This document shows positions 25,901 to 33,884 of a DNA stretch of 48,195 nt, one piece after another. Positions within the stretch are counted from its first letter, which is position 1; each line of letters starts with the position of its first letter. The notes under the pieces were generated by a model. That model made no database searches. It saw only the letters and a program-made list of their open reading frames with translations, and was not told the origin of the DNA. The stretch comes from Candidatus Heimdallarchaeota archaeon LC_3. Lineage in GTDB: Archaea > Asgardarchaeota > Heimdallarchaeia > Hodarchaeales > LC-3. A program made the position numbers and the translations under genes. The DNA is taken from assembly GCA_001940645.1 (NCBI GenBank), contig MDVS01000026.1:1-48195 (forward strand), read 5' to 3'.

Positions 25901-26036
25901 ATTGATCACTTACGTTATTTACTTCATCAGGTACTAAAAAGCGGGTAATAGAGGTTTGGTGAGGTGTGATTATAAAAAAATTAACCAGAAACAATCCTCC
26001 TAGTAGGAAGATCCTCTTATTTTTGCATATATTCAT
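22908..26036 (-). CDS. large surface protein: right-handed beta-helix plus calcium-binding-type repeats
   Basis: 1042 residues. Signal peptide at 1-28. From about 115 (INGDTEFESQALNEAWEGNG) to 760 a NosD/pectate-lyase-like right-handed beta-helix built of about 23-residue coils rich in Asn, Gly and Ser (for example NNTGSGFHASGSTVSNNLAV). From about 775 to 1000 at least eight Asp-rich units such as DSDGDGMFDWFEQYFGLN and DTDADGLPDQWEFQYNLNP, the thrombospondin-3/EF-hand-like calcium-loop type. A Thr-rich linker, a C-terminal helix (GFTLLFIVIGISGMLLI) and RRKRK tail end the protein, as in the 17421-18539 product. Likely a cell-surface or S-layer-linked, possibly carbohydrate-binding or cleaving protein. 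Confidence 0.85.
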   Translation of the reverse strand: MNICKNKRIFLLGGLFLVNFFIITPHQTSITRFLVPDEVNNVSDQLNKLFPEEDSEMIQKTTRENFTRPFTKSLFTHEYSPSENRNTNIPVRMSIHNFNTLNNYIPHTPIAINGDTEFESQALNEAWEGNGTKINPYIIKNFSINGSASSGINITNTTVYFRIESVLINNSLSYGAYFNNVTNAWVVNNTVVSNAGGFYVVNSNTTIFSNNTVIGNSNGFYLGNSNNITLINNEAINNSNGITLGNSFNNSVSLNVVTGGTNGFYLSNSIKNDFNNNTVVGNTQGFNLATSHNNILINNSIHDNDRNGILLTSSNSNVMSRNLVINNTLVRDYLSAGINLIQSNNNNISYNTAKNDYVGINIDSSDNNLLLANSISANSYGIFVWDYTWDSSQYNLVVNNIFQSNGIAVDVYLSQYNVFNGNIVNNSNGAFVIEGSGYNTLLNNIVNNSGYGFVDFSANGGPYNTLTNNTVSFSTYGFAIDYWVGTTLINNTAKNINGNGFYILGGDGTTLINNTAMNNKGDGFNLGGTNLVIENNNAFNNTGSGFHASGSTVSNNLAVDNKGNGFYLSGTNSVIENNIASNNTGSGFYLGTSGSTVSNNSAMENKGNGFLIGSSNTVINNIASKNIGNGFHISGSLNNITNNQADNNIQNGFYFSSDSNNVVTNIAENNNLSGLYLVTSSNNNFTSNKVNGNTIFGLWIGTNSNNNNLTGNSVLYNKNVGIGISELCTNNTISNNIFYANNVFNTQDNSSTDNYWYLNGYGGSFSENYQIPGSAGRVDLNPNLLDSDGDGMFDWFEQYFGLNRWYSDASFDLDNDGIPNLWEFQMELRINENDAYFDKDDDNIDNLYEYQMGLNIQVNDANGDKDMDGLSNYHEYMFGSWANTRDTDEDGMDDLFEYQMGLNPQVNDANGDLDLDSLSNLIEYQFGSWANTTDTDADGLPDQWEFQYNLNPTSNDANLDPDNDGDSNLIEYQMGTNPLVFNEPPPPSQQVSTVTETSTLTLPANSDTTTTTETDTVSTEGFTLLFIVIGISGMLLIRRKRK

Positions 26037-26071
26037 TTGAAATTACCTTCAAAGTACCCCCGTAGGAGAAG

Positions 26072-26100
26072 CTACTTTTAAATCTTTAGCTAAAAAGTAG
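26072..26100 (-). promoter_or_regulatory. TATA box flanked by 8-bp inverted repeat
   Basis: On the minus strand a TATA-like GATTTAAAAG (26074-26083) is enclosed by CTACTTTT and AAAAGTAG arms (26093-26100 and 26072-26079). It lies about 40 bases upstream of the beta-helix protein, which has AAGGTAA about 8 nt before its ATG. The arms could be an operator overlapping the promoter. Confidence 0.4.
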
Positions 26101-26785
26101 GTAAGCTTAAGAACAGGTATTGCTAAGCTTCCTAAACGTTATAATTATTATGTTGATTCTCCCACAAACAGATGTCCTCGTTGATCATACGAACACCAAA
26201 GCACATGAAAGAGTAAAACCGCTACAAAAAATAGATCCTAATACCTATCAATATACATCATTGAAAGTGATGAATAAATAAACAGATCCCAGGTCATTAG
26301 AATAGTAATGTTTATCTCATGCTGCAATCATTATTCTAATACCGACAAATAAAATATTTAAATTATTAAGTGAAGAAATATTCTTTTCAGCGCTAATTAA
26401 GTAGTTTTTTGTCTTAAAAAACTTTTCTTGAAAATTGAACAAAAGGTCTGCATATTCTACCTTAAAATAATTCAATGTTTAAACATTTACCAAAATGTTT
26501 CCGCATGAAGGAAGATGTAAATAAATAATGTATGACTTAATCCTTAGGGAATTCTGATGATCTACTTTTTCCACAAATTAAAGTATCATCAAATCATGTA
26601 TCACTAAGCGCAGTATTACGACAGCTAAAAATTAACCAGTAACAATTGCTTCTCTGTTTTCAAAACAAAGAATGATTATTCTCTTCTCCAATTATTTAAG
26701 CATATTTCGCACATCTTAGGTTTCTCTTTAGTAATCCTTTAAAGGGGAATGTTGTCATTTACACATTACATTTTTTGTACTTCTA
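26101..26785. other. gene-free stretch with one coding relic
   Basis: On the plus strand at about 26106-26211 the frame reads SLRTGIAKLPKRYNYYVDSP, TNRCPR, then TGA, then SYEHQST and a stop. CPR-x-SYEH looks like a zinc knuckle (CPxC) whose second cysteine codon has become TGA. It is a short relic without start. The remainder to 26785 shows no supported feature. Confidence 0.3.
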
Positions 26786-28192
26786 TTGGTGTTAGGATTG
26801 GTGTATGATTTTATTTCTTCTCAAACTGGTGAAAAAACTACTGATAAGGAAATAATGGTATTTGATGCATCTTTTTTATTTGAATCAACCAGAAATTATG
26901 TCTTTTTAACTATTCTATCGATTCTAATCTTAACTTTGGATAAGATATTCATAGGAAACCAGAACTTAGAAATTGGAATTATTTTTCTTCTATTCGTCGT
27001 TTACCCGCTTATATATTTCCTTATTTATAGTTTTAGATATCCTTTCCAATTAAATATCATTCGGTTATTGTATCACTTAATTTTGACAATTATTTTTGTC
27101 AGCTTTGTTATAGGAGCTGGAATTATCCCTTATTATCAGGAATCATCTAATTTATTCCTCTATTTATTTATTGGTTTAATAATAGCTATTCCTTATTCTT
27201 GGAAAGGTAAGAAATTGTTTTATTTAAGAACTAACATCGGTATTATAAAAGAGATCCCCAAATCATCGCTTAGTGAGAAATCTATTAGAAAAGACACCTA
27301 TTCAATTGAAGAAATTCTGCAAAAGGTCTTGAATCCTAGAGATTGGAAATATATAGGATTGGCCTATTATATCGTCCTATTGCTTCTATTAATTCCCCTT
27401 TGGTCCTTGCTACTCCCTCAAAGCTCGGTAGTGTACGATGTACCAGATTTTATCCACTCTTTACAAGGCATATTTTATTATTTTATATTTATCTTTTTCT
27501 TCCTTGGAATAGTACTTGCGGTGATTAGAACATATATTGAAGATAATGTTAATCAGGTCTTTCAAAATAAGATTTTCTTTTTAAGATTAATAGCTTATTC
27601 AACAGTTTCAATAATATTAAACATTTTTTTATTGTCTATTTATAATTACATTGGCGGGTATAGTCATTACAACTTTATTAGACCGTTTCAAGGAGCATTG
27701 TTCTTTTCAATAATCCTTCTAAGCCCTATAATTGTAGTCATATATTATTTTTTTGAAATGAGAAGAAATACGCAATCAGAAGAAACATTCAACCAATTAA
27801 TAAATCATCATTTAGCTATGAATCTAACTAAGTACTATCTACTGACTCAATTAACGGAAATTAAAAACGTTCTCAATTCATCTAATCCACTCGATTTTGA
27901 TTTATCCTTTAAGAAAATTATTGAGAGCAATTTGAGACTTCTGAAAAAATCATTTGTATCTAATGGTATAAAAGTAAAATCTGATTTCGGTCTTAAAAAA
28001 TATGTCTTACACATTGCTTCTCCTCTAAGAGAATCACTACGCGAAGCGATTGGGAGAAACTTTTCAGAACTCTATCTTAATGATGATATTCCATCAGAAG
28101 AACGATTAATCAATTATGACGAAATATGGAATAAAGTTAACAAAGCATTTCTGCAATGGGAATCTAATAGTTCCGAGAGCAATGATAACTAG
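26786..28192 (+). CDS. polytopic membrane protein with helical cytoplasmic tail
   Basis: 468 residues with about eight hydrophobic helices (for example FLTILSILILTLDKIFI, IGIIFLLFVVYPLIYFLIYS, YIVLLLLLIPLWSLLL, GIFYYFIFIFFFLGIVLAVI, ALFFSIILLSPIIVVIYYFF) spread over residues 35-325, then a soluble helical C-terminal domain (325-468) with many charged residues. No transport or enzyme motif recognised. No in-frame ATG precedes residue 24; TTG 26786, GTG 26789 or ATG (residue 24) could start it, all within an open frame that begins just upstream. Unknown role. Confidence 0.6.
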   Translation: MVLGLVYDFISSQTGEKTTDKEIMVFDASFLFESTRNYVFLTILSILILTLDKIFIGNQNLEIGIIFLLFVVYPLIYFLIYSFRYPFQLNIIRLLYHLILTIIFVSFVIGAGIIPYYQESSNLFLYLFIGLIIAIPYSWKGKKLFYLRTNIGIIKEIPKSSLSEKSIRKDTYSIEEILQKVLNPRDWKYIGLAYYIVLLLLLIPLWSLLLPQSSVVYDVPDFIHSLQGIFYYFIFIFFFLGIVLAVIRTYIEDNVNQVFQNKIFFLRLIAYSTVSIILNIFLLSIYNYIGGYSHYNFIRPFQGALFFSIILLSPIIVVIYYFFEMRRNTQSEETFNQLINHHLAMNLTKYYLLTQLTEIKNVLNSSNPLDFDLSFKKIIESNLRLLKKSFVSNGIKVKSDFGLKKYVLHIASPLRESLREAIGRNFSELYLNDDIPSEERLINYDEIWNKVNKAFLQWESNSSESNDN

Positions 28193-28271
28193 CAGTATTT
28201 CAAATCATTTTCTTTTTCTTACAGAAAATATTCTTTGATACTTAAAAGACTACTTAATTGGAACTGGATGA

Positions 28272-28514
28272 ATAGTAGAAGAAGCTTCAAGAGGACGAAA
28301 AATAGATAGCTTAGTTTATCTTTATGTTTTCGGATCGATATTTTATGGTATACTACTTCTTGGCCTACCATTTCTTAACACTTTTGGAGAAACAATTTTA
28401 ATTATATTTTCATCTACTGATTTAATCTTAATTTTTGGATCGCTTATCCCACTGAGAAATTATAGAATAAAAAAACACAAAGAATGGAGCAAATCTAATA
28501 ATGTCAAGAGATAA
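28272..28514 (+). CDS. start-less frame for a two-helix membrane protein
   Basis: From ATA 28272 the frame reads VEEASRGRKIDSLVYLYVFG, helix SIFYGILLLGLPFLNTFGET, helix ILIIFSSTDLILIFGSLIPL, then a basic tail RNYRIKKHKEWSKSNNVKR and TAA. It is clearly protein-like but no ATG, GTG or TTG precedes the first helix. Either ATA is used, or one base is extra in the ATGAATAG just before it, which would provide an ATG in frame. It follows the polytopic membrane gene by 80 bases. Confidence 0.4.
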   Translation: MVEEASRGRKIDSLVYLYVFGSIFYGILLLGLPFLNTFGETILIIFSSTDLILIFGSLIPLRNYRIKKHKEWSKSNNVKR

Positions 28515-28763
28515 TTATATGGTACCCTGCTATATTTTTATTGATCTTAACGGAGAATAGGTTGATTATCAAGGATGGATGTTGGAGAAAAGAATGAAAT
28601 GAAATTAGTCTCTGATTATTTTCATAGTTCATGGTGATACTTGGTTAAAATTAATCCAATGTAAAAACTAATTTTCTTAGTACGAGATTTTCCCTTCTAC
28701 GTAATAATTATTGTCGGATTTACTTATTAATAATCGTACTACTCAATCTCATGGGTATCCTCT

Positions 28764-29327
28764 ATGGAGCAAGGTTATAAATTAGCTCTTTGTGGCGATG
28801 GTGCTGTTGGTAAGACTTCCTTAAGACTCAAATATATGGGTTTAGGTTTTTCTTCTTCCTATCTTATGACTTTAGGAGCAGATTTCTCAATTCAACCAAT
28901 TTCTTTCGTTAATCCAACTGGTGATACTATTTCAGCAAAATTTCAAATCTGGGATCTTGCTGGTCAACAAACGTTTGCTAATGTTAGACCGATGTATTAT
29001 CTAGGCATTCACTCAGCTATCCTTGTTTATGATTGCACCAGGCGATCTACTTTTGAAAATATCTTTTATTGGATTGAAGAAATAAAGCAACATGCTACCA
29101 GACATTTACTTTCAATTATTCTTCTTGCTAATAAAAAAGATCTACGAAATGAGATAATAATATCTTCTGAAGAAGGAAAGAGTCGCGCAAAGGAAATATC
29201 AGACGATTTTGACGGTAAATATAAAATTCATTTTTTCGAAACTTCAGCAAAAACGGGAGAAAATGTCGATCAAGCGTTTATGAAAATAGCAGAAGACACT
29301 CATAACAGATTTCTTATTTCTAAATAA
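28764..29327 (+). CDS. Ras/Rab-type small GTPase
   Basis: 187 residues, all GTPase motifs present: P-loop GDGAVGKTS (11-19), switch I threonine region YLMTLGADF, switch II WDLAGQ (63-68), NKKD (123-126) and ETSAK (159-163). The glutamine of DLAGQ (catalytic in Ras) is kept. There is no C-terminal cysteine, so classic prenylation is not possible; membrane attachment would have to be by partners. Such GTPases are numerous in Asgard archaea and link to longin/roadblock proteins, one candidate being at 11396-11965. No GEF or GAP is recognised in the window. Confidence 0.93.
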   Translation: MEQGYKLALCGDGAVGKTSLRLKYMGLGFSSSYLMTLGADFSIQPISFVNPTGDTISAKFQIWDLAGQQTFANVRPMYYLGIHSAILVYDCTRRSTFENIFYWIEEIKQHATRHLLSIILLANKKDLRNEIIISSEEGKSRAKEISDDFDGKYKIHFFETSAKTGENVDQAFMKIAEDTHNRFLISK

Positions 29328-29339
29328 TAATAACAAACA

Positions 29340-29854
29340 GTATTTTTTCAATAATTACAATATTATCAGATTTATTCATTGGCTTTTCCAGTGAAATATC
29401 AAATATATTTGATGTTATTGATATTAATATCTCTGGACATTCTAATAGTAATGATGGTACAGTTATTTCTTCAAGTGGAAAAATTCGTTTAAAAAATGGT
29501 GAGATCGCTAATTTTAATATTATTTTTAATAGGCCAAGTTTCTTTTCTGTTTTTCATGATCCATACAGAACATTAGTTCGTAGAAATCCTCCAATAATTG
29601 GAGAAATTCCGGATCTGAATCCTAAGAGTAGAAGAGATGATGAGTTAATTTCCTTTTTTAATTTTGCTCGTCGAAGAGAATTTACACAAAAACTAGATGA
29701 AATTCTGGTATAGACTGAAAAATTTGGTTTGAAAAATATTGTAAATGTTCCTGATCAGAATCAAACGAATTTATTACAATTTAAAGACGAAATAACTGAT
29801 TCAATTATTGATTTATGAATGGAGGATCTGGTGTCAGTCAATTAACTTTCATGA
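29340..29854 (+). pseudogene. AAA-ATPase (AAA_21/OLD-like) fragment, inverted copy 1
   Basis: Reads in one frame as SDLFIGFSSEISNIFDVIDI, NISGHSNSNDGTVISSSGKI, RPSFFSVFHDPYRTLVRRNP, KSRRDDELISFFNFARRREF, LDEILV then TAG where the other copy has TGG (W). A one-base loss before ATGAATGGAGG shifts the frame of the final MNGGSGVSQLTF, the start of the ABC-like signature segment. The Walker A half is missing and everything after LTF is replaced. About 450 bases match 35369-35820 on the minus strand at high identity (roughly 85-90% by eye). Confidence 0.7.
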
Positions 29855-30024
29855 ATAACAAGACCATTGCTACCAGAGCATTTCCGTACGCCTTTTGGGA
29901 GTATTTTCCAGAAGCAATTCGGTTTATAGCAGGAAATAAGTTTAAGGTCAAAGAAGTACAGCAAACCAATCGATTTAATAGATCTCATTATATAGCAATG
30001 GAAAATATTTATATATTCAAATAA
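29855..30024 (+). pseudogene. C-terminal tail of an unknown protein fused to the ATPase fragment
   Basis: After the ATPase similarity ends, the frame continues NNKTIATRAFPYAFWEYFPE, AIRFIAGNKFKVKEVQQTNR, FNRSHYIAMENIYIFK and stops at 30024. The residue mix (YAFWEYFPEAI, SHYIAMENIYIFK) looks like the end of a genuine enzyme, possibly a methyltransferase, but I cannot name it. It joins the ATPase fragment at about 29855 without a linker, so it marks a recombination joint. Confidence 0.35.
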
Positions 30025-30113
30025 ATAATGATGCTCACGCTGTGTGGATGCGCGCACGTGTGTGGTATCGCTATTGGGGGCAGGTTAGGTGCAAGCCCTT
30101 GGAAGGAAAACAA

Positions 30114-31196
30114 GTGAATAAAGGAAGAATACTGGCGTTCGCCATAGCACTGGCCGTGGTGGCTAGAACGGTCACCGTTATCGCTCAGCCTACCGTCTGT
30201 CAGCCTATTACTCCCCTTTTCTCGGTGACGGAGATCATCTCAGATCAGGACCACCCATGCCGGGAGTGAATCTACAAGCTTCAGGGACGAGTGCCCAAAA
30301 ACAGCCAGATGAGCGCATCGGTCTGGAGTCTCCGCACGGAGGCCGGTACGGCACTCATAGTGTCGGCCATGCATACTCTTGGGGAGGGATATCTGGGTCC
30401 AGGAGGAAGCTTGATTGAAAAACGACTGGGAGACCCCGCTGAGAAGTCTGGAGCAACCCGAATCTTCCTCGTTAAAGAGGAAGACGGGTCTGTTGATAGC
30501 TTAGCAAGCGTTCTCTTCATACTGTATAATCCCGAGGTGCCCCCTGAGCAATCCGGCAACAACCTTCGTGATATCCTTCCTAGACACGATTTCTTTGTCG
30601 GAGTTATTGATTCACAAAAGGTGGTCATGGAACCCCTACCCGGTACGCCTGCACCTTTAAGGCATGAGTCACCAGTTGTTTTCGATCCCTCGGATCTCAC
30701 CACCATTGCGCCCACCGTCGCTAACGTCATTCCTGGCGATTCCGTTTTATTGATGGGATGGCCGCAAGTAGACGATTTTGCAGGGATATTTGCGGTGAGT
30801 ATTGTCAGAGTTCTAAGTGATTCAGAAGCAGAAGATGCGATCAAGGAGTTAGCAGCACTAGGAGATGAGGAGGGAGGGATTGCATACGATCCTGAGGCAG
30901 AAATGATCATTGAGGGATATGCGGTGGTCGGTATTTTAGTGAGGGCATCAGATGAATATGATGGCAAGCAGTACGTACGCTCTGTGCGAATGACATTCGT
31001 GGTAGATAGAATCATGTCGACCTATGAAGCACTTTCAGACTCGGAGAGAGCTATTGTTAGTCTATATTTAGAACCGATGCCAATGCCAACTACGACGCCA
31101 AAACCAGGAGGCGTACCTGGATTTTCTGTGGAGCCTCTCCTAGCAGGATTGGCTGTTGTGATCCTAGTTCGGTGGTTCCGTCAACGTACAAGCTAG
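30114..31196 (+). CDS. secreted protein from a GC-richer block, possible trypsin-like fold, two frameshifts
   Basis: A GTG at 30114 with a strong GGAAGG site opens a signal peptide (NKGRILAFAIALAVVARTVT) and TPLFSVTEIISDQDHP. The frame then shifts (MPGVNLQASGTSAQKQPDER) and shifts again into the long frame 30291-31196, which reads ASVWSLRTEAGTALIVSAMH, TLGEGYLGPGGSLIEKRL, VIPGDSVLLMGWPQ and ends GVPGFSVEPLLAGLAVVILV with a basic tail. SAMHTL and GDS resemble the His and Ser motifs of S1 peptidases, but this is weak. PGF plus a helix resembles PGF-CTERM sorting tails. The block 30035-31200 is visibly GC-richer than its neighbours, with different codon use. Recent acquisition or an assembly insert are both possible. 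Confidence 0.5.
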
Positions 31197-31363
31197 AACA
31201 CTCCTTCTTCTTTTTCCTCAAGACATTTTTTGCTCAAATTGTGGTAAAAAATTAGAATAGATAATCGAACTTAAATTTTCCCTCCTCTTTTCTACTTGCA
31301 CAGAATGTAGGTGTGTTAAAGAATACAACAAGATTCTAATTTGGAAATTAAATTAGATCAATT

Positions 31364-31654
31364 ATGAAGGATATGAGATTAAAATACTGGGTTTTAATCA
31401 CAGGGGGAACCTTCTTTTATTCAATTTCCTTACGTCCAACTTTGGAAACTATAGCAACAAATAAAAAATGGCTTGGGAGTGGAGGATCATTGTTTCCAAT
31501 CCCAATTCCATCTCCAGGAGCATTTTGTTTATCAAAGATGAATATAATAGATGAATTGATATATAATATTCTGATAAAAACAGGTATAATTATTATTATA
31601 AATTTAATATTAGGTGCATTATTGATTTTGAAAATTAAAGAAAATTATACTTGA
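31364..31654 (+). CDS. two-helix membrane protein, tandem paralogue 1
   Basis: 96 residues: helix YWVLITGGTFFYSISL near 8-23, the loop KKWLGSGGSLFPIPIPS (about 35-51), one Cys, and a second helix (IIIIINLILGALLILKI) ending in a short basic tail. Its neighbour 31 bases downstream has the same layout and an identical loop core, WLGSGGSLFPIPIPS. No family recognised. The loop faces outside if the first helix is a signal anchor. Confidence 0.65.
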   Translation: MKDMRLKYWVLITGGTFFYSISLRPTLETIATNKKWLGSGGSLFPIPIPSPGAFCLSKMNIIDELIYNILIKTGIIIIINLILGALLILKIKENYT

Positions 31655-31685
31655 TTTCATTACCTAGAAGTAAATGTGATTAGAG

Positions 31686-31997
31686 ATGAAGGAAATCAGT
31701 TTAAAATATTGGATTTTAATTACCGGGTTAGTTTTTTTTTATTCAATTTTATTAATCCCCGCCTTGGAAACCATAGAAACAAATTCAGAATGGCTTGGGA
31801 GTGGAGGATCATTGTTTCCAATCCCAATTCCTTCCACCTTAGCTAGATGCATGTCAGAAATGAATATAATTGATAAAATAATATATAACTTTCTGATTAA
31901 AACAGGAATAATTATAATTTTAAATATATTGGTTGTTATAATTTTGATTTTGAAAATTAAAAAACATTTTGGATCTAGTTTCGTAAATAATAAATAA
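31686..31997 (+). CDS. two-helix membrane protein, tandem paralogue 2
   Basis: 103 residues: LKYWILITGLVFFYSILL, ETNSEWLGSGGSLFPIPIPS, one Cys in ARCMSEMNIIDKIIYN, helix IIIILNILVVIILILKI and tail KKHFGSSFVNNK. About half the residues match paralogue 1, most strongly in the loop and flanking MNIID segment, whereas the helices have diverged. This suggests an older duplication under selection on the loop. Same strand, likely one transcript. Confidence 0.65.
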   Translation: MKEISLKYWILITGLVFFYSILLIPALETIETNSEWLGSGGSLFPIPIPSTLARCMSEMNIIDKIIYNFLIKTGIIIILNILVVIILILKIKKHFGSSFVNNK

Positions 31998-32043
31998 AAA
32001 AAAAAGAAGAAAGAAGAAAAATCTGCAAAATCAGCCTATTTCT

Positions 32044-33021
32044 TTAAAAATTACGAATAGGAGCATTCACTTTTAAACTAACATTAGGGCCTAACGTGTT
32101 TATGAGCTCTTTGTGTCTGTGTCGAATGGTAACCTCTGTTACATGTGCAGTTTTAGCAATTGCTTGTTGTGTTCGTTTTTCACCACGTATAATCCCTGCA
32201 AGATATAATGCAGCAGCGGCTAACCCCGAAGGATCTTTCCCAATTGTTAACTTTTTACTCTCAGCATCTTCTACAATTTCTGCAGCAAATCTTTGAGTAG
32301 CTCCTGACATGCCTAATTCAGTCCCCATTCTTACAAGAAAATCTTTAGGGCGAGCAGGAGGAATTCTTATCCCTAATCTGGTAACAAGAATACGATAGGA
32401 TTGAGCAACACGTTTCTTACTAATCCTTGAAGATTGACCGATCTCATCTAGTGTTCTGGGAACACGTCTAATACGAGCAGCAGCATACAAACATGCAGCA
32501 ACCATAGATTCGATAGGATATCCACGAATGACACCTTTATCAAAACCTTTTTTGTAAAGCTGAGCAGCAGTTTCTTTGACATGTCTAGGGACATCTAATT
32601 GGCTAGCAAGGCGTTCTAATTCTTGATTAGCCCGAGAAAGGTTCCTATCCTTAGATTCATGCGTTCTAATCCTCATCTGCCATTTTCTCATGCGAAAGAA
32701 CTGAGATTGTTTTTCTGGGCTCAAAACCTGCCCGAGAGCATCTCTGTTCTCAAAACCTATGTAAGTACTGAGATCCTCTGACAGTGAAAAGCCACTGTTA
32801 CTCTCAGTTCTAGCTCGTCGATTATATTCTTCACGGTTGTAAGCTCTCCATTCACTACCTGGATTGATTAGCTTCTCGGTAATGACTACTCCACACTCAG
32901 AGCAAATCTCATCTCCTCTCGCTTCATCTAAAACGATGTCTTTCGACCCACATTCTGGACATACTTTATCTGGTTCTTTATCATCAATATTTTGATTAAT
33001 CTTTGATTTACTTTTACTTAT
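32044..33021 (-). CDS. tfb: transcription factor B (TFIIB homologue)
   Basis: An N-terminal zinc ribbon (CPECGSKDIVLDEARGDEI then CSECG) is followed by the B-finger/linker (ITEKLINPGSEWRAYN) and two cyclin-like repeats (about 120-215 and 220-310: RHVKETAAQLYKKGFDKGVI; QRFAAEIVEDAESKKLTIGK), with TEVTIRHRHKEL in the second. This is the full-length general initiation factor that binds TBP and recruits RNA polymerase. The expected N-terminus is MSKSKSKIN, but the codon at 33021-33019 is ATA, not ATG, with GGAGGT 7 nt upstream; the only standard in-frame start nearby is TTG 33036, which overlaps that GGAGGT. Start is therefore uncertain. Confidence 0.97.
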   Translation of the reverse strand: MSKSKSKINQNIDDKEPDKVCPECGSKDIVLDEARGDEICSECGVVITEKLINPGSEWRAYNREEYNRRARTESNSGFSLSEDLSTYIGFENRDALGQVLSPEKQSQFFRMRKWQMRIRTHESKDRNLSRANQELERLASQLDVPRHVKETAAQLYKKGFDKGVIRGYPIESMVAACLYAAARIRRVPRTLDEIGQSSRISKKRVAQSYRILVTRLGIRIPPARPKDFLVRMGTELGMSGATQRFAAEIVEDAESKKLTIGKDPSGLAAAALYLAGIIRGEKRTQQAIAKTAHVTEVTIRHRHKELINTLGPNVSLKVNAPIRNF

Positions 33022-33144
33022 TATAATGACCTCCAAATAGACGGTTTGTAAACTTGTTAAAACACATTTTTCAAACTGAAAGAAAAGTACTATTTGTTAT
33101 CAGACTAGTGACACATAATCTGACAAATTAAGCTCTTTCAAACA

Positions 33145-33164
33145 AGTATAAATACTTATATAAA
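33145..33164 (-). promoter_or_regulatory. TATA box with adjacent inverted repeat, TFB gene
   Basis: On the minus strand TTTATATAAG (33164-33155) is a TATA box; next to it AAGTAT-TT-ATACTT (33158-33145) is a 6-bp inverted repeat overlapping it. The predicted start near 33130 gives a leader of about 110 nt. Position fits repression or autoregulation. Confidence 0.45.
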
Positions 33165-33686
33165 TCGGTAAGTATCGTTTTTTGATATTTATTTCATAAG
33201 AAAAGAAGAAATATCAAAAGGAATTCAATATTAAATAAAAATATTTTTCTATAATATCAATCTATCGTTTATACACTCTTACAATTACTTTTGTATTGGA
33301 AAAAATCAGTTTAATGTTATGAAATTTTTCATTTGAAAATAGGGGAATCAAAAATATTTTTCCATTATTGTAAAAATTATATCTCGTTTTTGATAAAGAA
33401 GAGAAATTAATAATAATTATGACAATATACAAATTACTAAATAGCTAAAATGCTAAAATTGATAAATTGGATCAAATAAGTTTATCCTTTTAAATATTTC
33501 GGATATATTAATAAATATTTAGTAATTTTATCAAGTATCTTCAACGACTTTTAGGTCTACCTATTTTGTCTAGATCGTATTTTTGTATGTTATAACAGAT
33601 ACAAGTTAAAAATAAGAAAATAAGAGTCCTTTATTGTTGATTTCAGCTCTCTAAGGAGAAATTGTGCTGAATAAGCTGAAAACTAG
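33165..33686. other. gene-free stretch
   Basis: Very AT-rich with no supported gene on either strand; simple A/T tracts are frequent. An isolated AAGGAGAAATTGTGCTG near 33652 has no open frame after it. Confidence 0.35.
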
Positions 33687-33854
33687 AGTACTGATTTATT
33701 AATTGCAAAAGATAATCAAGATTTAGCTCATGAATCATTAGTAATTTTACTAATGATTTATAAAGTTATTGAAAAATTCGAAGATTTTGTTTCATTTGAA
33801 ACGCTATTTAAGAATTTGCTTTTTAAGGGTATTAATGCTTTTCAAAGTGCTTGA
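33687..33854 (+). pseudogene. start-less relic resembling sigma-factor region 2
   Basis: 55 codons after a TAG: STDLLIAKDNQDLAHESLVI, LLMIYKVIEKFEDFVSFETL, FKNLLFKGINAFQSA. DLAHESL...IEKFEDFVSFETLFKNLL follows the pattern of ECF sigma region 2 (DLxQExFLxxxxxIxKFxxxxSFxxWL). Archaea do not normally use sigma factors, so the match could be chance in a helical protein. No start codon; incomplete at both ends. Confidence 0.2.
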
Positions 33855-33884
33855 TGGGTATTAATAGTAACTACAAATTTTCAA

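Noticed and set aside
29842..30057. Minus-strand 71-residue frame
   Set aside because: Antisense to the fused tail at 29855-30024, which has the more protein-like composition.
30281..31015. Minus-strand 244-residue open frame
   Set aside because: Shadow of the GC-richer secreted-protein gene; high GC gives few stops on both strands. Ser/Thr/Pro-rich composition is typical of antisense frames.
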